DNA of 64,000 nt from Aeromonas lusitana (GCF_002812985.1 NZ_PGCP01000001.1:1-64000), one strand, 5' to 3'. Numbered from the stretch's first letter, positions 27,529 through 37,365 are shown. The notes: a model not told the origin generated them from the sequence alone. A program made the numbers and translations.

Positions 27529-29670
27529 ATGAGTTCTCTTTCTGTTCAGGGACGGATCACCCTGATCGCCGGTTGTTGCCTCCTGGCCAGTGCCGCCGCA
27601 CTGGTCGCCTCATCCCTCTTCAACGCGGCCCGTATGCAGGAGCAGGTGCTCACCTCCACCACATTGGAGGCGCAGCACGCGGCAGAAAACTGGATGCAAG
27701 CCATGGGGGCCACCCAGGCCGCCAGAGTGACCAGCTACCTCGACGAGGCCTATTTCCGCGCTACTCTGCTGGCAGAGAGTATTCTGTTCCAGCGCAAGAA
27801 TGCAGCGGATAATTTCGTCCATTCCGAGGCATTGCGCGGCGCCGTCAACCAGCAGTTGCAAGATGCGGCAGAATCCTCTGCAAACTTGCTCGGTGTCTAT
27901 GCGGTGTTTGAGCCCAATCAGCTCGATGGTGAAGACGAAAACTACCAGGGCTCGACCGCCCTCGGTGCCAACGACAAGGGTCGCTTCTCCAGTTACTGGG
28001 CCAGGGTCGATGGCAAGGTGTCGCTGGAGGTGATGAACGAAGCCATGCTGGCGGACAAGAGCCCGACCGCCAACGGCGGGGTGGAGAACTTCTGGTATAG
28101 CTGCAGCATTCAGAGCCGGGCCCTCTGCCTGCTAGAACCCTATCTCGACGAGGTGGGAAGCGAGCAGGTGTTGATGACCTCGGTGACGGCCCCCCTGCTG
28201 GATCAGGGCACCTTGCTCGGCATGGTGGGGGTCGACATCTCGCTGACCACATTGCAGAGCCTGGTGGAGGAGATGGACAAGACCCTCTATAACGGTCAGG
28301 GCAAGGTGCTGCTGCTCAGTCACGAGGGCCGGGTGGCCGGCGTGGAAGGGTTCAAGGTGCAGCTTGGCAATACCCTGAGCCAGCAGGAGCAGGGTCTGGT
28401 ATCGGATCTGAATGGCTGGCTCGCCAAGGGGGATCTCGTCACTCGCTGGAGCCCGGATGGCGCCCTGCTGCAGACCTTCGTGCCGGTGCGCATGCGTGGC
28501 ACGGATCGCAAATGGGGCATCTATATCGAACTGCCCCGCGCCGTGGTGCTCTCCTCTGCCTTGCAGCTGCAGGGGGATCTCGAGAGTCAGTCCGATCGCA
28601 GCGTGGCCTCACAACTGCTTATCGGCGGTGTCATCTCCCTCCTGGCCCTGCTCTGCATCTGGCTGATGGCCCAGCGTATCGTCGCGCCTATTCGCACAGT
28701 GGTGGCCCGTCTCAAGGACATCGCCAGCGGTGAGGGAGACCTGACCCAGCGCATCCATTTGCAGCGGGACGACGAAATAGGCGAGCTGGCCAAGTGGTTC
28801 AACAACTTCCTGGACAAGCTGCAGACCACCATCAGCCAGGTGATCGACACCGTCGCCGGCACCCGGGCCAGCGCGGCCCAGGCGGCCCAAGGGGCCGAGC
28901 GCACCAGCAGCGGCATGCAGGCCCAGTATCAGGAGGTGGATCTGGTGGCGACCGCGTTCGAGGAACTGAGCGCTACAGCCTTGCAGGTGGCGGGCAATGC
29001 CAGCTCGGCGGTGAACGCGGCCAATCAGGCCGATACGGCGGCCCAGGAGGGCAAGGCCGTGGTGGCGGATACCCAGCAGGCCATGTCCAGACTGATGACT
29101 GTGATAAGCGATGCCAAGCCGGTGGTGGAGCGATTGGCTGCCAACAGCGACAACATCAACGACATTTTGGCCGTCATTCAGGGCATCGCCGAGCAGACCA
29201 ACTTGCTGGCCCTCAATGCCGCCATCGAGGCGGCGCGGGCCGGGGAGCAGGGCCGCGGCTTCGCCGTGGTGGCGGACGAGGTGCGCAACCTGGCGGGGCG
29301 CACCCAGAATGCCATCGTCGAAATCCAGAATCTGATCAGTCAGTTGCAGTCGGGGACCGAGGCCGTGGTCAAGGCGATCATGACGGGCCACAGCCAGGCG
29401 GACGTGACGCTGACCAAGGTGGAGCTGTCGGTGAGCGTGCTGGAGCAGATCATCCATGCGGTCGCCACCATCCATCAGATGAACGAGCAGATCGCCCGGG
29501 CGGCCCAGGAGCAGAGCGGGGTGGCGGACGAGATCAACCGTAACGTCAGCAACATCCGCGACGTGAGTCACACCATCAGGGCCGAGGCGGCCACCTCGGC
29601 CGACAACGGACGCGAGTTGGCGCAACTGGCAGACAAGCAGCAGCAGCTGGTGGGGCAGTTCAAGGTGTAG
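27529..29670 (+). CDS. Methyl-accepting chemotaxis protein with periplasmic Cache-like sensor
   Basis: A 713-residue transmembrane chemoreceptor: TM1 (about 7-30), a large periplasmic ligand domain (about 31-360) with the double-Cache-like pattern [10 protein letters not shown] and [17 protein letters not shown]2 (about 362-384), HAMP (about 385-437) and a cytoplasmic four-helix bundle. The hairpin tip [20 protein letters not shown] (residues about 556-575) binds CheA/CheW. No C-terminal CheR/CheB pentapeptide is present. Ligand unknown; Cache domains often bind amino acids or organic acids. AGGA lies 8 bases before the chosen ATG. It is not in an operon with chemotaxis genes. Confidence 0.92.
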   Translation: MSSLSVQGRITLIAGCCLLASAAALVASSLFNAARMQEQVLTSTTLEAQHAAENWMQAMGATQAARVTSYLDEAYFRATLLAESILFQRKNAADNFVHSEALRGAVNQQLQDAAESSANLLGVYAVFEPNQLDGEDENYQGSTALGANDKGRFSSYWARVDGKVSLEVMNEAMLADKSPTANGGVENFWYSCSIQSRALCLLEPYLDEVGSEQVLMTSVTAPLLDQGTLLGMVGVDISLTTLQSLVEEMDKTLYNGQGKVLLLSHEGRVAGVEGFKVQLGNTLSQQEQGLVSDLNGWLAKGDLVTRWSPDGALLQTFVPVRMRGTDRKWGIYIELPRAVVLSSALQLQGDLESQSDRSVASQLLIGGVISLLALLCIWLMAQRIVAPIRTVVARLKDIASGEGDLTQRIHLQRDDEIGELAKWFNNFLDKLQTTISQVIDTVAGTRASAAQAAQGAERTSSGMQAQYQEVDLVATAFEELSATALQVAGNASSAVNAANQADTAAQEGKAVVADTQQAMSRLMTVISDAKPVVERLAANSDNINDILAVIQGIAEQTNLLALNAAIEAARAGEQGRGFAVVADEVRNLAGRTQNAIVEIQNLISQLQSGTEAVVKAIMTGHSQADVTLTKVELSVSVLEQIIHAVATIHQMNEQIARAAQEQSGVADEINRNVSNIRDVSHTIRAEAATSADNGRELAQLADKQQQLVGQFKV

Positions 29671-29677
29671 GGATAAG

Positions 29678-29867
29678 AAAAAAGGCGCCATCCAACCGGA
29701 GGCGCCAAACACATTCAGATGACAGACTGGGTTAAATCGGTCCGATTTAGCCCCTTCTTCCCGCAGAGGAAGAAACACAACACCACAATCTTTGTCGGCC
29801 CACTCACAAAAACCACATGTAAACCAACATGGAAGAAAGAATGTGAGCCATATGACAACGGATTGCG
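29678..29867 (-). ncRNA. gcvB: GcvB small regulatory RNA
   Basis: Divergent from gcvA, as in enteric bacteria. Reading the minus strand from about 29867, there is a hairpin CATGT/ACATG and then the G/U-rich seed ATTGTGGTGTTGTGTTT (about 29789-29773), closely like the R1 region of GcvB. A stem AAATCGGACCGATTT, CAGTCTGTC and a terminator (GGCGCC stem, 11-base loop, GGCGCC, T6; 29706-29678) follow. A promoter is visible: TTGCGG, 17-base spacer, CATAAT (29879-29874). GcvB uses Hfq to repress amino-acid and peptide transporter mRNAs. The 5' end is estimated from the promoter. Open frames on either strand here look spurious. Confidence 0.82.
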
Positions 29868-29953
29868 TGGCGAATTATGTTTATTCACTGGTCGGCCCGC
29901 AACCGACAATTTATAATGCGCCCCATTAGAAAAATTCATCGTCGGCCGATCCC
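29868..29953. promoter_or_regulatory. gcvA/gcvB divergent control region
   Basis: The plus strand has TATAAT at 29912-29917, the likely gcvA -10. The minus strand has TTGCGG and CATAAT for gcvB. CTAAT, the core of the GcvA recognition sequence, lies on the minus strand at 29929-29925, about 60 bases before the estimated gcvB start, where GcvA could activate gcvB and repress itself. Confidence 0.6.
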
Positions 29954-30874
29954 ATGTCTCGTCGTTTACCTCCGCTCAATGCACTGAAAGCGTTTGAAGC
30001 CGCGGCTCGTCACTTAAGCTTTACCCGGGCAGCGGAAGAGCTGTTCGTGACCCAGGCCGCCATCAGCCACCAGATCAAGGCGCTGGAAGAGTATCTCGGC
30101 ATCAAGTTGTTTCGCCGCAAGAACCGTTCCCTGCTGCTGACCGAGGAGGGGCAGAGCTACTTCCTCGACATCAAGGACATCTTCGCCTCCATCTCCGAGG
30201 CCACCGACAAGCTGCTGGCCCGCAGCGCCAAGGGTGCGCTCACTGTCAGCCTGCAGCCGAGTTTCGCCATCCAGTGGCTGGTGCCGCGGCTGGTGAAGTT
30301 CAGCGAGCGTCACCCGGACATAGACGTCCGGATCAAGGCGGTGGACATGGACGAGGGGTCGCTGACCGACGACGTGGATGTGGCCATCTATTACGGCCGT
30401 GGCAACTGGCCCGGGCTTCGCTGTGACAAGCTGCACACCGAGTACCTGATCCCGGTCTGCTCCCCCTTGCTGCTGACCGGCCCCAAGCCTCTGCGCACCC
30501 CGGACGATCTGACCCGCCACACCCTGCTGCACGACACCTCCCGTCGCGACTGGAAGGCCTGGTTCCGCCAGCTCGACATAGACGCGCCGAACGTTAATCA
30601 GGGGCCCATCTTCAGCCACTCGACCATGGTGATCCAGGCGGCGATCCACGGTCAGGGGGTGGCGCTAGGCCACAGCGTGTTGGCCCAGCCCGAAATCGAG
30701 GCGGGGCGCCTCATCTGCCCGTTCGAGCAGGTGCTGGTCAGCAAGAACGCCTTTTACCTGGTGTGCCAGGAGCAGCAGTCCGATCAGGGCAAAATCGTCG
30801 CCTTCCGCGACTGGATGCTGGAGCTGGTGGAGCAGGAGGAGGCCCGTCGCCGGGCCCGACTCGCCGATGGCTGA
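29954..30874 (+). CDS. gcvA: GcvA, LysR-family regulator of glycine cleavage genes
   Basis: A 306-residue LysR-type regulator. The N-terminus MSRRLPPLNALKAFEAAARH and helix-turn-helix FTRAAEELFVTQAAISHQI are typical of GcvA, followed by the effector-binding domain with VAIYYGRGNWPGL. In E. coli it activates gcvTHP and gcvB with glycine and represses with purines through GcvR. The divergent gcvB RNA and the downstream ygdD-rlmM order support orthology. Its last 8 bases overlap the following hydrolase gene. Confidence 0.95.
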   Translation: MSRRLPPLNALKAFEAAARHLSFTRAAEELFVTQAAISHQIKALEEYLGIKLFRRKNRSLLLTEEGQSYFLDIKDIFASISEATDKLLARSAKGALTVSLQPSFAIQWLVPRLVKFSERHPDIDVRIKAVDMDEGSLTDDVDVAIYYGRGNWPGLRCDKLHTEYLIPVCSPLLLTGPKPLRTPDDLTRHTLLHDTSRRDWKAWFRQLDIDAPNVNQGPIFSHSTMVIQAAIHGQGVALGHSVLAQPEIEAGRLICPFEQVLVSKNAFYLVCQEQQSDQGKIVAFRDWMLELVEQEEARRRARLADG

Positions 30875-31514
30875 GGCATTCGATGTGATCAAAGAGGGGG
30901 CGAGCGACGCCCCCGTTCGCATTCTGCTGGCCCACGGCGCCGGTGCCGGCATGGAGCATGAGTTCCTCTCCCGGCTCTCGGCCCTGCTGGCGGGGCCCCA
31001 GATCGAGGTGGTGCGCTTCAACTTCCCCTACATGAGCAAGCGTGCCCAGGATGGCAAGCGTCGCCCGCCGGACAGGCAGCCCGTGTTGCTCGCCCACTGG
31101 CGCGAGATGGTGCGGGTGTTTGCCCACCCCGGATTGTTTCTGGCGGGCAAGTCCATGGGGGGGCGCATGGCTGCCGAGCTCTATCAGGACGGCGAGGACG
31201 AGATGAATGCTGCAGGATTGCTCATTCTCGGGTATCCTTTCCACCCCCCGGCCAAGCCCGACCGCTGGCGGGGCGAGGTGCTCAAGCAAATAAAGACGCC
31301 GACCCTGCTGCTGCAAGGGGAGCGTGACACCTTCGGCAGCCGCGCCGAACTGGCCGATTTCCCCTTCTCACCTGCTGTATCGGTCCACTGGCTGACCGAT
31401 GGTGATCATGGCTTCAAGCCGAGAAAGGCGAGCTGTGTGAGCGAGCAGGAGAACCTGCAGCAGGCGGCGGGTAGGATAAGAGCGTTCATCGCGGCTACCC
31501 GAGTGTCGGGCTGA
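30867..31514 (+). CDS. Alpha/beta hydrolase of the KANL3/Tex30-like family
   Basis: A 215-residue alpha/beta-hydrolase fold protein. LLAHGAGAGMEHEFL forms the oxyanion region, GKSMGGRMA carries the nucleophile Ser (about residue 95), PTLLLQGERDTFG the acid Asp, and DGDHGFKP the catalytic His. This is a complete triad. The natural substrate is unknown; the family is annotated as dienelactone hydrolase-like or KANL3/Tex30. Overlap with gcvA by 8 bases and a 31-base gap to the DUF423 gene suggest one transcription unit ending in rlmM. Confidence 0.85.
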   Translation: MAEAFDVIKEGASDAPVRILLAHGAGAGMEHEFLSRLSALLAGPQIEVVRFNFPYMSKRAQDGKRRPPDRQPVLLAHWREMVRVFAHPGLFLAGKSMGGRMAAELYQDGEDEMNAAGLLILGYPFHPPAKPDRWRGEVLKQIKTPTLLLQGERDTFGSRAELADFPFSPAVSVHWLTDGDHGFKPRKASCVSEQENLQQAAGRIRAFIAATRVSG

Positions 31515-31545
31515 CGGCGGCGAGCAGAAAAACAAGGAGAGAGGG

Positions 31546-31932
31546 ATGCATATCCAGCGACACTGGCTGGTGCTGGCAGGTCTGTTTGGTCTGACGGCCA
31601 CCATGCTGGGAGCCTATGGGGCTCATGGACTGGCGGCGACCGAGATCAGTCCCGAGCGCCTGGCGGCGTTTCACACCGCCGTGCAATATCAATTTTTTCA
31701 CGCACTGGCCCTGCTGATCCTGGGTTGGTGCGGCGTGCGCAGCAAGGTCATCACCTTCGCTGGCATTGCATTTGTGCTGGGGATCCTGGGATTCTCCGGC
31801 AGTATTTATGCCATGGTGCTGCTTGGCAGCAAGGGGCTGGGGCTCATCACCCCGGCCGGTGGCCTCTGTTTTATGTTGGGATGGGCGGCTCTGATATGGG
31901 CTGGCTGTCGTCTTGGAGGAAAGAATGAATAA
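31546..31932 (+). CDS. ygdD: DUF423 inner-membrane protein (YgdD)
   Basis: A 128-residue protein with four hydrophobic segments (about 9-28, 48-65, 70-92, 97-118). It includes the typical [15 protein letters not shown] and [16 protein letters not shown] blocks of DUF423/YgdD. Function unknown. In E. coli ygdD lies between gcvA and rlmM, exactly as here except for the inserted hydrolase. Its stop overlaps the rlmM start by 8 bases. Confidence 0.92.
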   Translation: MHIQRHWLVLAGLFGLTATMLGAYGAHGLAATEISPERLAAFHTAVQYQFFHALALLILGWCGVRSKVITFAGIAFVLGILGFSGSIYAMVLLGSKGLGLITPAGGLCFMLGWAALIWAGCRLGGKNE

Positions 31933-33019
31933 TCTGCTGCTGTATTGCCGCCCGGGTTTTGAGAAAGAGGCGGCGGCAGAGATCACCGAACGAGCCAGCA
32001 ACATGCAGTGCTACGGTTTCGCCCGGGTCAAGGACGACAGCGGTTATGTGATCTTCGAGTTGTATGACGAGGAGCAGGCGGATCTGCTGGCTCGCAAGTT
32101 GCCGTTCCGCGAGCTCATCTTCATCCGCCAGATGCTGGTGGTGACCCATGAGCTCAAGGATCTGGATCTCTCGGATCGGGTTTCCCCCATCATAGAGGCG
32201 GCCCAGGGCTATGCCATCTGCGGCGATCTGCGGGTGGAAACCGCCGATACCAACGAGGCGAAAGAGCTGTCGGCCTTCTGCCGCAAGTTCACCGTGCCCC
32301 TGCGCCAGGCGCTGCGTGGTAAGGATATCCTGACCAAGAAGGAGACGCCGCACCGCCCCGTGTTCCACGCCTTCTTCATGGCCAACGATCACCTGTTGCT
32401 GGGCTATTCCTACTCGTTCAACAACTCAGAGTTCCACATGGGCATCCCGCGTCTGCGCTGCCCGGCGGATGCGCCGAGCCGCTCCAGCCTCAAGCTGGAA
32501 GAGGCGTTCTACGTGTTCGTGCCGAAGGAAGAGTGGGACGTGCGCCTCACCTCCGGCATGAAGGCCGTGGATCTGGGCGCCTGCCCAGGTGGCTGGACCT
32601 ATCAGCTGGTGCGCCGTGGCATGATGGTGACCGCGGTGGACAATGGCTCCATGGCCCAGTCCCTGATGGATACCGGTCAGGTCAAACACATTCGCGACGA
32701 CGGTTTCGTCTGGCGGCCGGGCAAGAAGAACATCTACTGGCTGGTGTGCGACATGGTGGACAAGCCGGCGCGGGTGACCCACATGGTCGCCGACTGGTTC
32801 CGTGAGAACGATTGTCAGGAGGCCGTGTTCAACCTCAAGCTGCCGATGAAGAAGCGCTACGCCGAGGCGGTGCACAACATTGAGGTGTTGCGCGGCCTGC
32901 TCAAGGAGGTCGACAACGCCTTCGTCATCCAGGCCAAGCAGCTCTATCACGATCGCGAAGAGATCACGGTACATGTGTACAACAAGTACTGGGTCTCCAA
33001 GCTGGAGCCCAAGGCGTAA
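31925..33019 (+). CDS. rlmM: 23S rRNA 2'-O-ribose methyltransferase RlmM
   Basis: Methylates the 2'-hydroxyl of C2498 of 23S rRNA. It has 364 residues: an N-terminal THUMP-like domain and a C-terminal Rossmann methyltransferase with the SAM motif [14 protein letters not shown] and the K-D-K-E-type residues ([11 protein letters not shown]). The ATG at 31925 ([20 protein letters not shown]) follows GGAGGAAAG and overlaps ygdD. The last codons (WVSKLEPKA) and the following 33 bases are repeated twice more downstream. Confidence 0.95.
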   Translation: MNNLLLYCRPGFEKEAAAEITERASNMQCYGFARVKDDSGYVIFELYDEEQADLLARKLPFRELIFIRQMLVVTHELKDLDLSDRVSPIIEAAQGYAICGDLRVETADTNEAKELSAFCRKFTVPLRQALRGKDILTKKETPHRPVFHAFFMANDHLLLGYSYSFNNSEFHMGIPRLRCPADAPSRSSLKLEEAFYVFVPKEEWDVRLTSGMKAVDLGACPGGWTYQLVRRGMMVTAVDNGSMAQSLMDTGQVKHIRDDGFVWRPGKKNIYWLVCDMVDKPARVTHMVADWFRENDCQEAVFNLKLPMKKRYAEAVHNIEVLRGLLKEVDNAFVIQAKQLYHDREEITVHVYNKYWVSKLEPKA

Positions 33020-33210
33020 CGAGCGGAGCAAGGCGCACGTCTACAGCAGTAGACTGGGTTTCCAAGCTGGAGCCAAGGCATAATTAGCAGAGCAAGGTGC
33101 ACGTCTACAGCAGTAGACTGGGTCTCCAAGCAGGAGCCCAAGGCGTAACTCGCAGAGTAAAGCGCTCGTCTACGACAGTTCCTTGTGGAGCCTGAAGGCG
33201 TAACGCGAGC
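32988..33210 (+). repeat. Tandem ~65-bp repeat of the rlmM 3' end
   Basis: Copy 1 (32988-33052) contains the last rlmM codons and its stop. Copy 2 (33053-33116) and copy 3 (33117-33180) repeat it with few changes; a shorter fourth piece (GGAGCC-GAAGGCGTAACGCGAG) ends near 33210. The junctions carry the inverted repeat GTCTAC-AGCA-GTAGAC (33039-33054 and 33103-33118). The repeat does not continue the gene, since every copy has a stop. Confidence 0.9.
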
Positions 33211-33231
33211 CTGCCTCGCCATGGGGCAATA

Positions 33232-33265
33232 AAAAGACCGGACGAGTCAGATCGTCCGGTCTTTT
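33232..33265 (+). terminator. Intrinsic terminator after rlmM
   Basis: A 14-bp stem AAAAGACCGGACGA/TCGTCCGGTCTTTT with a 6-base loop. Its T4 run is followed by GCTAT, and its A4 run on the other side allows use in both directions against the converging gene at 33280. Confidence 0.85.
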
Positions 33266-33279
33266 GCTATCTGGCGCCC

Positions 33280-33723
33280 TCAGAAGCGGTAGTCGACGCG
33301 CATCATGGACTCGTCATCCGTGACCTTGAGCTCCACTTGCAGGGGAATGGTCTTGTCGCTCGGGTTGAACTGCATCTTGACCCCGTCGCCTCTCAACTTG
33401 ACCGCGGTATTGATGCCGCTGATGTTGAACTTGATCCTGGGTTTCTGTTTTTCGAAGGAGAGGGTGACGCTCTTCTCGGCGGTGAGGTTCAGCTTCTGGT
33501 AGGGGGTGACGCTGCGACTGCCGTTGCTGTCGGTGACCACATCCACGCCAAAGGAGAGCGGTTTGGGCGCCTTGAGCAGGTCATTGGTATCGATATTGGA
33601 TTGCCACACCTGCTTGGCGGGCTGCGCGCTCTGGGGCGGCGGTGTCAACCAGGCGTTGTCGATGGGCCTGTCCAGGGCCATGGCGGTGCTGCTGAAAAAC
33701 AGCAAGATCAAGGTAGCACGCAT
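33280..33723 (-). CDS. Periplasmic protein of unknown function
   Basis: A 147-residue protein with a clear signal peptide (MRATLILLFFSSTAMA, cut before LDRP). The mature part is beta-rich, Lys/Asp-rich and Cys-free, ending MMRVDYRF, which resembles a beta-barrel terminus but is too short to assign. No family recognised. The ATG at 33723 is preceded by AAGGAG. Single gene between two terminators. Confidence 0.7.
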   Translation of the reverse strand: MRATLILLFFSSTAMALDRPIDNAWLTPPPQSAQPAKQVWQSNIDTNDLLKAPKPLSFGVDVVTDSNGSRSVTPYQKLNLTAEKSVTLSFEKQKPRIKFNISGINTAVKLRGDGVKMQFNPSDKTIPLQVELKVTDDESMMRVDYRF

Positions 33724-33796
33724 AGTGGATCTCCTTATCCTCCCTTTGAACATAGTAGCCATCTGCAGAGGGGGGTAGGGGGATCCGGTATAAAAC

Positions 33797-33823
33797 AAAG
33801 GGAGCCGAAGCTCCCTTTTTAGA
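33797..33823. terminator. Terminator after icd
   Basis: A 9-bp perfect stem AAAGGGAGC/GCTCCCTTT with a CGAA loop (C(UUCG)G on the minus strand) lies 20 bases past the icd stop on the minus strand. The plus strand has T5, and the minus side has TTTGTTTT. Confidence 0.75.
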
Positions 33824-33841
33824 TCATATAGTTAGCAGCAA

Positions 33842-34849
33842 TTACAGCCGGTCTATGATGGCCTGGGTGAATTCGCTGGTAGAGGCGGTGCCACCCAAAT
33901 CCCGGGTCACCCGATCGCCTGACTCTATGGTCGCTCGTACGGCTTCACGGATGCGCTCGGCCTTGTCCTGCATCCCCAGGTATTCCAGCATCTGGATGGA
34001 GGCGAGGATCACCGAGGTGGGGTTGGCGATGTTCTTGCCTGCGATGTCCGGTGCCGAGCCGTGCACCGCTTCGAAGATAGCGGCACCCTCACCTATGTTG
34101 GCGCCAGGAGCCATGCCCAGACCGCCCACCAGACCGGCGCACAGATCCGAGAGGATGTCGCCGAACAGGTTGGTGGTGACCATGACATCGAACCGCTCCG
34201 GGTACATCACCAGGTTCATGCAGGCGGCGTCGACGATCATCTCTTCGTTCTGGATGTCCGGGTAGCGGGCGGCCACTTCTCGCGCCACTTCCAGGAACAG
34301 GCCCGAGGTGGATTTGAGGATGTTCGCCTTGTGGATGATGGTGACCTTCTTGCGCCCTTCCTGGCGAGCCAGTTCGAAGGCGAAGGTGACGATGCGCTCG
34401 GCCCCGTCGCGGGTGATGATGCTCATCGCCTCGGCGCTCTGGTTGTCGCTGCTGCGCTTCTGACCCGCACCCGAGTACATGCCTTCGGTGTTTTCACGCA
34501 CCGTGATGATATCGATGTTGTCGTAACGGCTCTTGGTGCCCTTGAAGGAGATGACAGGGCGTACGTTGGCGTAGAGATTGAACTTCTTGCGCAGGGAGAC
34601 GTTGATGGAGGTGAAGCCACCGCCGACCGGGGTAGTGAGCGGGCCTTTCAGGCTGACCTTGTTCTTCTCAATCAGGTCCAGCGTGGCCTGGGGCAGCAGC
34701 TCGCCATGCTTCTCCAGCGCGACCAGACCGGCGTCGGCATACTCGTAGTCAAAGTCGCAGCCGGCGTGGGTCAGGATCTGGATGGCGGATTCGATGATGC
34801 TGGGGCCAATGCCGTCGCCCGGAATAACGGTAATTCTTCTTTTTGACAT
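33842..34849 (-). CDS. Isocitrate dehydrogenase, NAD-type (short-chain beta-decarboxylating)
   Basis: A 335-residue member of the isocitrate/isopropylmalate dehydrogenase family: VIPGDGIGPSI at the N-terminus, the substrate-binding SLRKKFNLYANVRP, TVRENTEGMYSG, the metal-binding NLFGDILSDLCAGL, and HGSAPDIAGKNIANPTS near the cofactor pocket. Length and motifs match the NAD-dependent isocitrate dehydrogenase of mitochondria and some gamma-proteobacteria, not the 416-residue NADP Icd of E. coli. Oxidises isocitrate to 2-oxoglutarate. Homoisocitrate or 3-isopropylmalate dehydrogenase are less likely. Single gene; symbol left open. Confidence 0.88.
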   Translation of the reverse strand: MSKRRITVIPGDGIGPSIIESAIQILTHAGCDFDYEYADAGLVALEKHGELLPQATLDLIEKNKVSLKGPLTTPVGGGFTSINVSLRKKFNLYANVRPVISFKGTKSRYDNIDIITVRENTEGMYSGAGQKRSSDNQSAEAMSIITRDGAERIVTFAFELARQEGRKKVTIIHKANILKSTSGLFLEVAREVAARYPDIQNEEMIVDAACMNLVMYPERFDVMVTTNLFGDILSDLCAGLVGGLGMAPGANIGEGAAIFEAVHGSAPDIAGKNIANPTSVILASIQMLEYLGMQDKAERIREAVRATIESGDRVTRDLGGTASTSEFTQAIIDRL

Positions 34850-34997
34850 GAGCGGTATCCACTTCTAGGGAACAGAGGGGGAGGATTCGGCGGTTTTATA
34901 CCATTTTTGCACCACTTTCTCCATGTTTCTTTACATAATTCCCATTTATCTCAACAGAAAGGTGCCTGTCAGATGGAGGTTGTGCTGGGCGACAGAA

Positions 34998-35807
34998 TTA
35001 CTCGGCGGAGTCTGGCTGGGGCGGGTAACGAATATCCCTCAGGTTGAAGCCAAGGGGGATGTCTCGCTGCAACCGAACCAGCCGTTGGGCCAGCAGGGCA
35101 TCGTCCTGATGTTGGCGCAGCTTGAGCAGAGGCTTGCCGGCCTCTTCCTGCTGACAGGCGCTGAGCAGGGCCGCTAGGCTGCCGTATTGCAGCAAGAGCG
35201 CAGTGGCCGTTTTGGGGCCTATGCCCGGCACGCCCTTGATGTTGGAGCCGCCGATGCCGGTCAGGGCCCAGAAGTCCACCAACTGTTCCGGGGTGACGCC
35301 GTATTGCTGCTGAACGAAGGCCGTATCCAGCCAGCGCTTGTTGAAATAGTCCCGTACCTGGATCTGCGGGCAGAGGAGCTGGCAGAACCCCTTGTCGGTG
35401 GAGATGATGGTGCTCTGGTGGCCATGTTTGGCCATGCCGCAGGCCAGGGTGGCGACAAGATCGTCCGCCTCGTCGGTCTGGGAGAGCAGGGCATCGACGC
35501 CGCACTCCCAGAAGGCATCCTGCAACTCGGCCAGTCCTTCCCTCAGCTCCTCTGGCATGGGGGTACGTCCCTCCTTGTAGGCCGGGTAGACCTCCTTGCG
35601 CCAGCTGTGTATCTCACCGTCGAAGACCGCGATGGCGTGGGTCGGCTCGCTGGCGGCGAGCAGCTTCTTGCTGGTGTTGATGAGGTTGGCCCGGGTGGCG
35701 ACCAGCGCCTGGGCCGGGGTCAATGCCTGCTGGGCCTGCACCGCGTGCAGGCGGCGGATGAGGTTGAGGGCATCGATGATAAGCAGGTGTGGCCTGAGGT
35801 TTGACAT
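34998..35807 (-). CDS. xni: Flap endonuclease Xni (YgdG/ExoIX)
   Basis: A 269-residue 5'-nuclease related to the 5'-exonuclease domain of DNA polymerase I. HLLIIDALNLIRRLHA, DEADDLVATLACGMAKHG (metal-binding Asp cluster), STDKGFCQLL and the helix-hairpin-helix IKGVPGIGPKTATALL are visible. It processes flaps at replication and repair junctions. As in E. coli Xni, it lacks some of the acidic residues found in the PolA domain. ATG at 35807 (MSNLRPHLLIIDALN). Adjacent on the same strand to ppnN. Confidence 0.92.
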   Translation of the reverse strand: MSNLRPHLLIIDALNLIRRLHAVQAQQALTPAQALVATRANLINTSKKLLAASEPTHAIAVFDGEIHSWRKEVYPAYKEGRTPMPEELREGLAELQDAFWECGVDALLSQTDEADDLVATLACGMAKHGHQSTIISTDKGFCQLLCPQIQVRDYFNKRWLDTAFVQQQYGVTPEQLVDFWALTGIGGSNIKGVPGIGPKTATALLLQYGSLAALLSACQQEEAGKPLLKLRQHQDDALLAQRLVRLQRDIPLGFNLRDIRYPPQPDSAE

Positions 35808-35953
35808 GGGGCACTCTTGGCAGTCGGGACGACCCATTGTAACAAGCATGGGGAGGCATGCTAACCCCAAACCCGCGGGGTATGTGGGTATTCGCAAGGT
35901 GGAAGACTGGACTGAGTCATGCCGATCTGTTCAGCCGCGTGCCGGCCAAATGC

Positions 35954-35978
35954 AGAAGGGGGCTTTGAGCCCCCTTCC
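35954..35978 (-). terminator. Hairpin after ppnN
   Basis: GAAGGGGGC-TTTGA-GCCCCCTTC is a 9-bp perfect stem about 30 bases past the ppnN stop. The following bases TGCATTT give only a weak U tract, so its strength is uncertain. Confidence 0.55.
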
Positions 35979-36009
35979 TCGCAACAACAGTGCGTTGCCT
36001 AATTGCGCT

Positions 36010-37365
36010 TTACTTCACGATTTCATAGCAGGGAATGTACTGGCTGCCGGGCAGCTTCATCCGTTGTTGTCTGACGAAGCTCTCCAGCAGCCTGTCCATC
36101 AGGTGCATCAGCTCCTTGTCGCCGTGCAGCTTGAATGGGCCCTTCTTCTCGATGGCGCGAATGCCCCCTTCCTTCACGTTGCCCGCGACGATACCGGAGA
36201 AGGCACGGCGCAGGTTGGCCGCCAGCAGCTGGGGCGGCTGGTTGCGGTGCAGATCCAGGCTCGCCATGCTGGCGTGATCCGGCTCGAACGGCAGCTGGAA
36301 TTCCGGCTCAATGCGCAGGGACCAGTTGAAGGAGTAGGCATCGCCGACGGATTTACGGTATTCGCGGATCTTCGGCATGGCCTCCTTCATGACCCGGGCC
36401 ACCTCGGGGGCATCCCCGATGACGATGCGATAGAGGCTGGTGGCCGGCTCTCCCAGGGTCGCCTTGACGAAGTCGTCGATGGCGCGGAAGTAGTCGGCGC
36501 TCTCCTTGGGCCCGGTCAGCACTATGGGGATGGGTTGGCGCTCGTTGGCCGGGTGCATCATGATGCCGAGCAGGTAGAGCAGCTCCTCGGCGGTGCCGAC
36601 CCCACCCGGGAAGATGATTATGCCGTGGCCGAGGCGCACGAAGGCCTCCAGCCGCTTCTCGATGTCCGGCAGGATCACCAGCTCGTTGACGATGGGGTTG
36701 GGCGGCTCGGCGGCTATGATGGAGGGCTCGGTCAGGCCTATGTAGCGACCGTTGCGCACCCGCTGCTTGGCGTGGCCGACGGCGGCGCCCTTCATGGGGC
36801 CCTCCATGGCGCCCGGTCCGCAGCCGGTACAGATATTGAGTTCCCGCAGTCCCAGCTCGCTGCCTACCGCGCGGGTGTACTGGTACTCCACCTCATTGAT
36901 GGAGTGACCGCCCCAGCAGACCACCAGATTGGGATCCGCACCTGGCAGGATCGCCTTGGCGTTGCGCAAAATGGCGAACACCAGGTTGGAGATGTGGGTC
37001 GCGTTGGTCAGGTTGACCCGGCTATTGGATTCCAGCTGGGCCGAGACATAGAGGATGTCTCGCAACACGGAGAACAGATGCTCCTGGATGCCACGGATGA
37101 TCTCGCCATCGACGAAGGCATGCTCGGGGGCATTGAACAGCTCGAGCTTGACCCCGCGTTCGCGCCGGATCACGTGAATATCGAAGGATTTGAAGCGCTC
37201 CAGTATCTCTTTGGAGCTGTCGGTGTGACTGCCGGAGTTGAGCACTGCCAGCGAGCAGTTGCGAAACAGTTGATAGATATCGCTGGAGGCGGTCTGCTTG
37301 AGGCGATCCACCTCGAGTTGGGACAGCAAGTCCATGCTGCCGACAGGATTGATGTGCGTAATCAT
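36010..37365 (-). CDS. ppnN: Pyrimidine/purine nucleotide 5'-monophosphate nucleosidase
   Basis: A 451-residue nucleosidase that splits nucleoside monophosphates into base and ribose-5-phosphate. It is known in E. coli to be activated by (p)ppGpp and was earlier called YgdH. N-terminal [22 protein letters not shown] aligns with it. The central LOG-type fold shows [16 protein letters not shown] and the signature [18 protein letters not shown] (PGGxGTxxE), where the catalytic Glu and Arg lie. Three-domain length agrees. Same strand as xni. Confidence 0.95.
   Translation of the reverse strand: MITHINPVGSMDLLSQLEVDRLKQTASSDIYQLFRNCSLAVLNSGSHTDSSKEILERFKSFDIHVIRRERGVKLELFNAPEHAFVDGEIIRGIQEHLFSVLRDILYVSAQLESNSRVNLTNATHISNLVFAILRNAKAILPGADPNLVVCWGGHSINEVEYQYTRAVGSELGLRELNICTGCGPGAMEGPMKGAAVGHAKQRVRNGRYIGLTEPSIIAAEPPNPIVNELVILPDIEKRLEAFVRLGHGIIIFPGGVGTAEELLYLLGIMMHPANERQPIPIVLTGPKESADYFRAIDDFVKATLGEPATSLYRIVIGDAPEVARVMKEAMPKIREYRKSVGDAYSFNWSLRIEPEFQLPFEPDHASMASLDLHRNQPPQLLAANLRRAFSGIVAGNVKEGGIRAIEKKGPFKLHGDKELMHLMDRLLESFVRQQRMKLPGSQYIPCYEIVK

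Noticed and set aside
29715-29939. Two small open frames, one on each strand, between the chemoreceptor and gcvA
   Set aside because: No ribosome site and no protein-like sequence. The region is better explained as GcvB RNA and the gcvA promoter.
32988-33210. Possible CRISPR-like array after rlmM
   Set aside because: The units are directly adjacent without unique spacers and derive from the rlmM 3' end. No cas genes are near.
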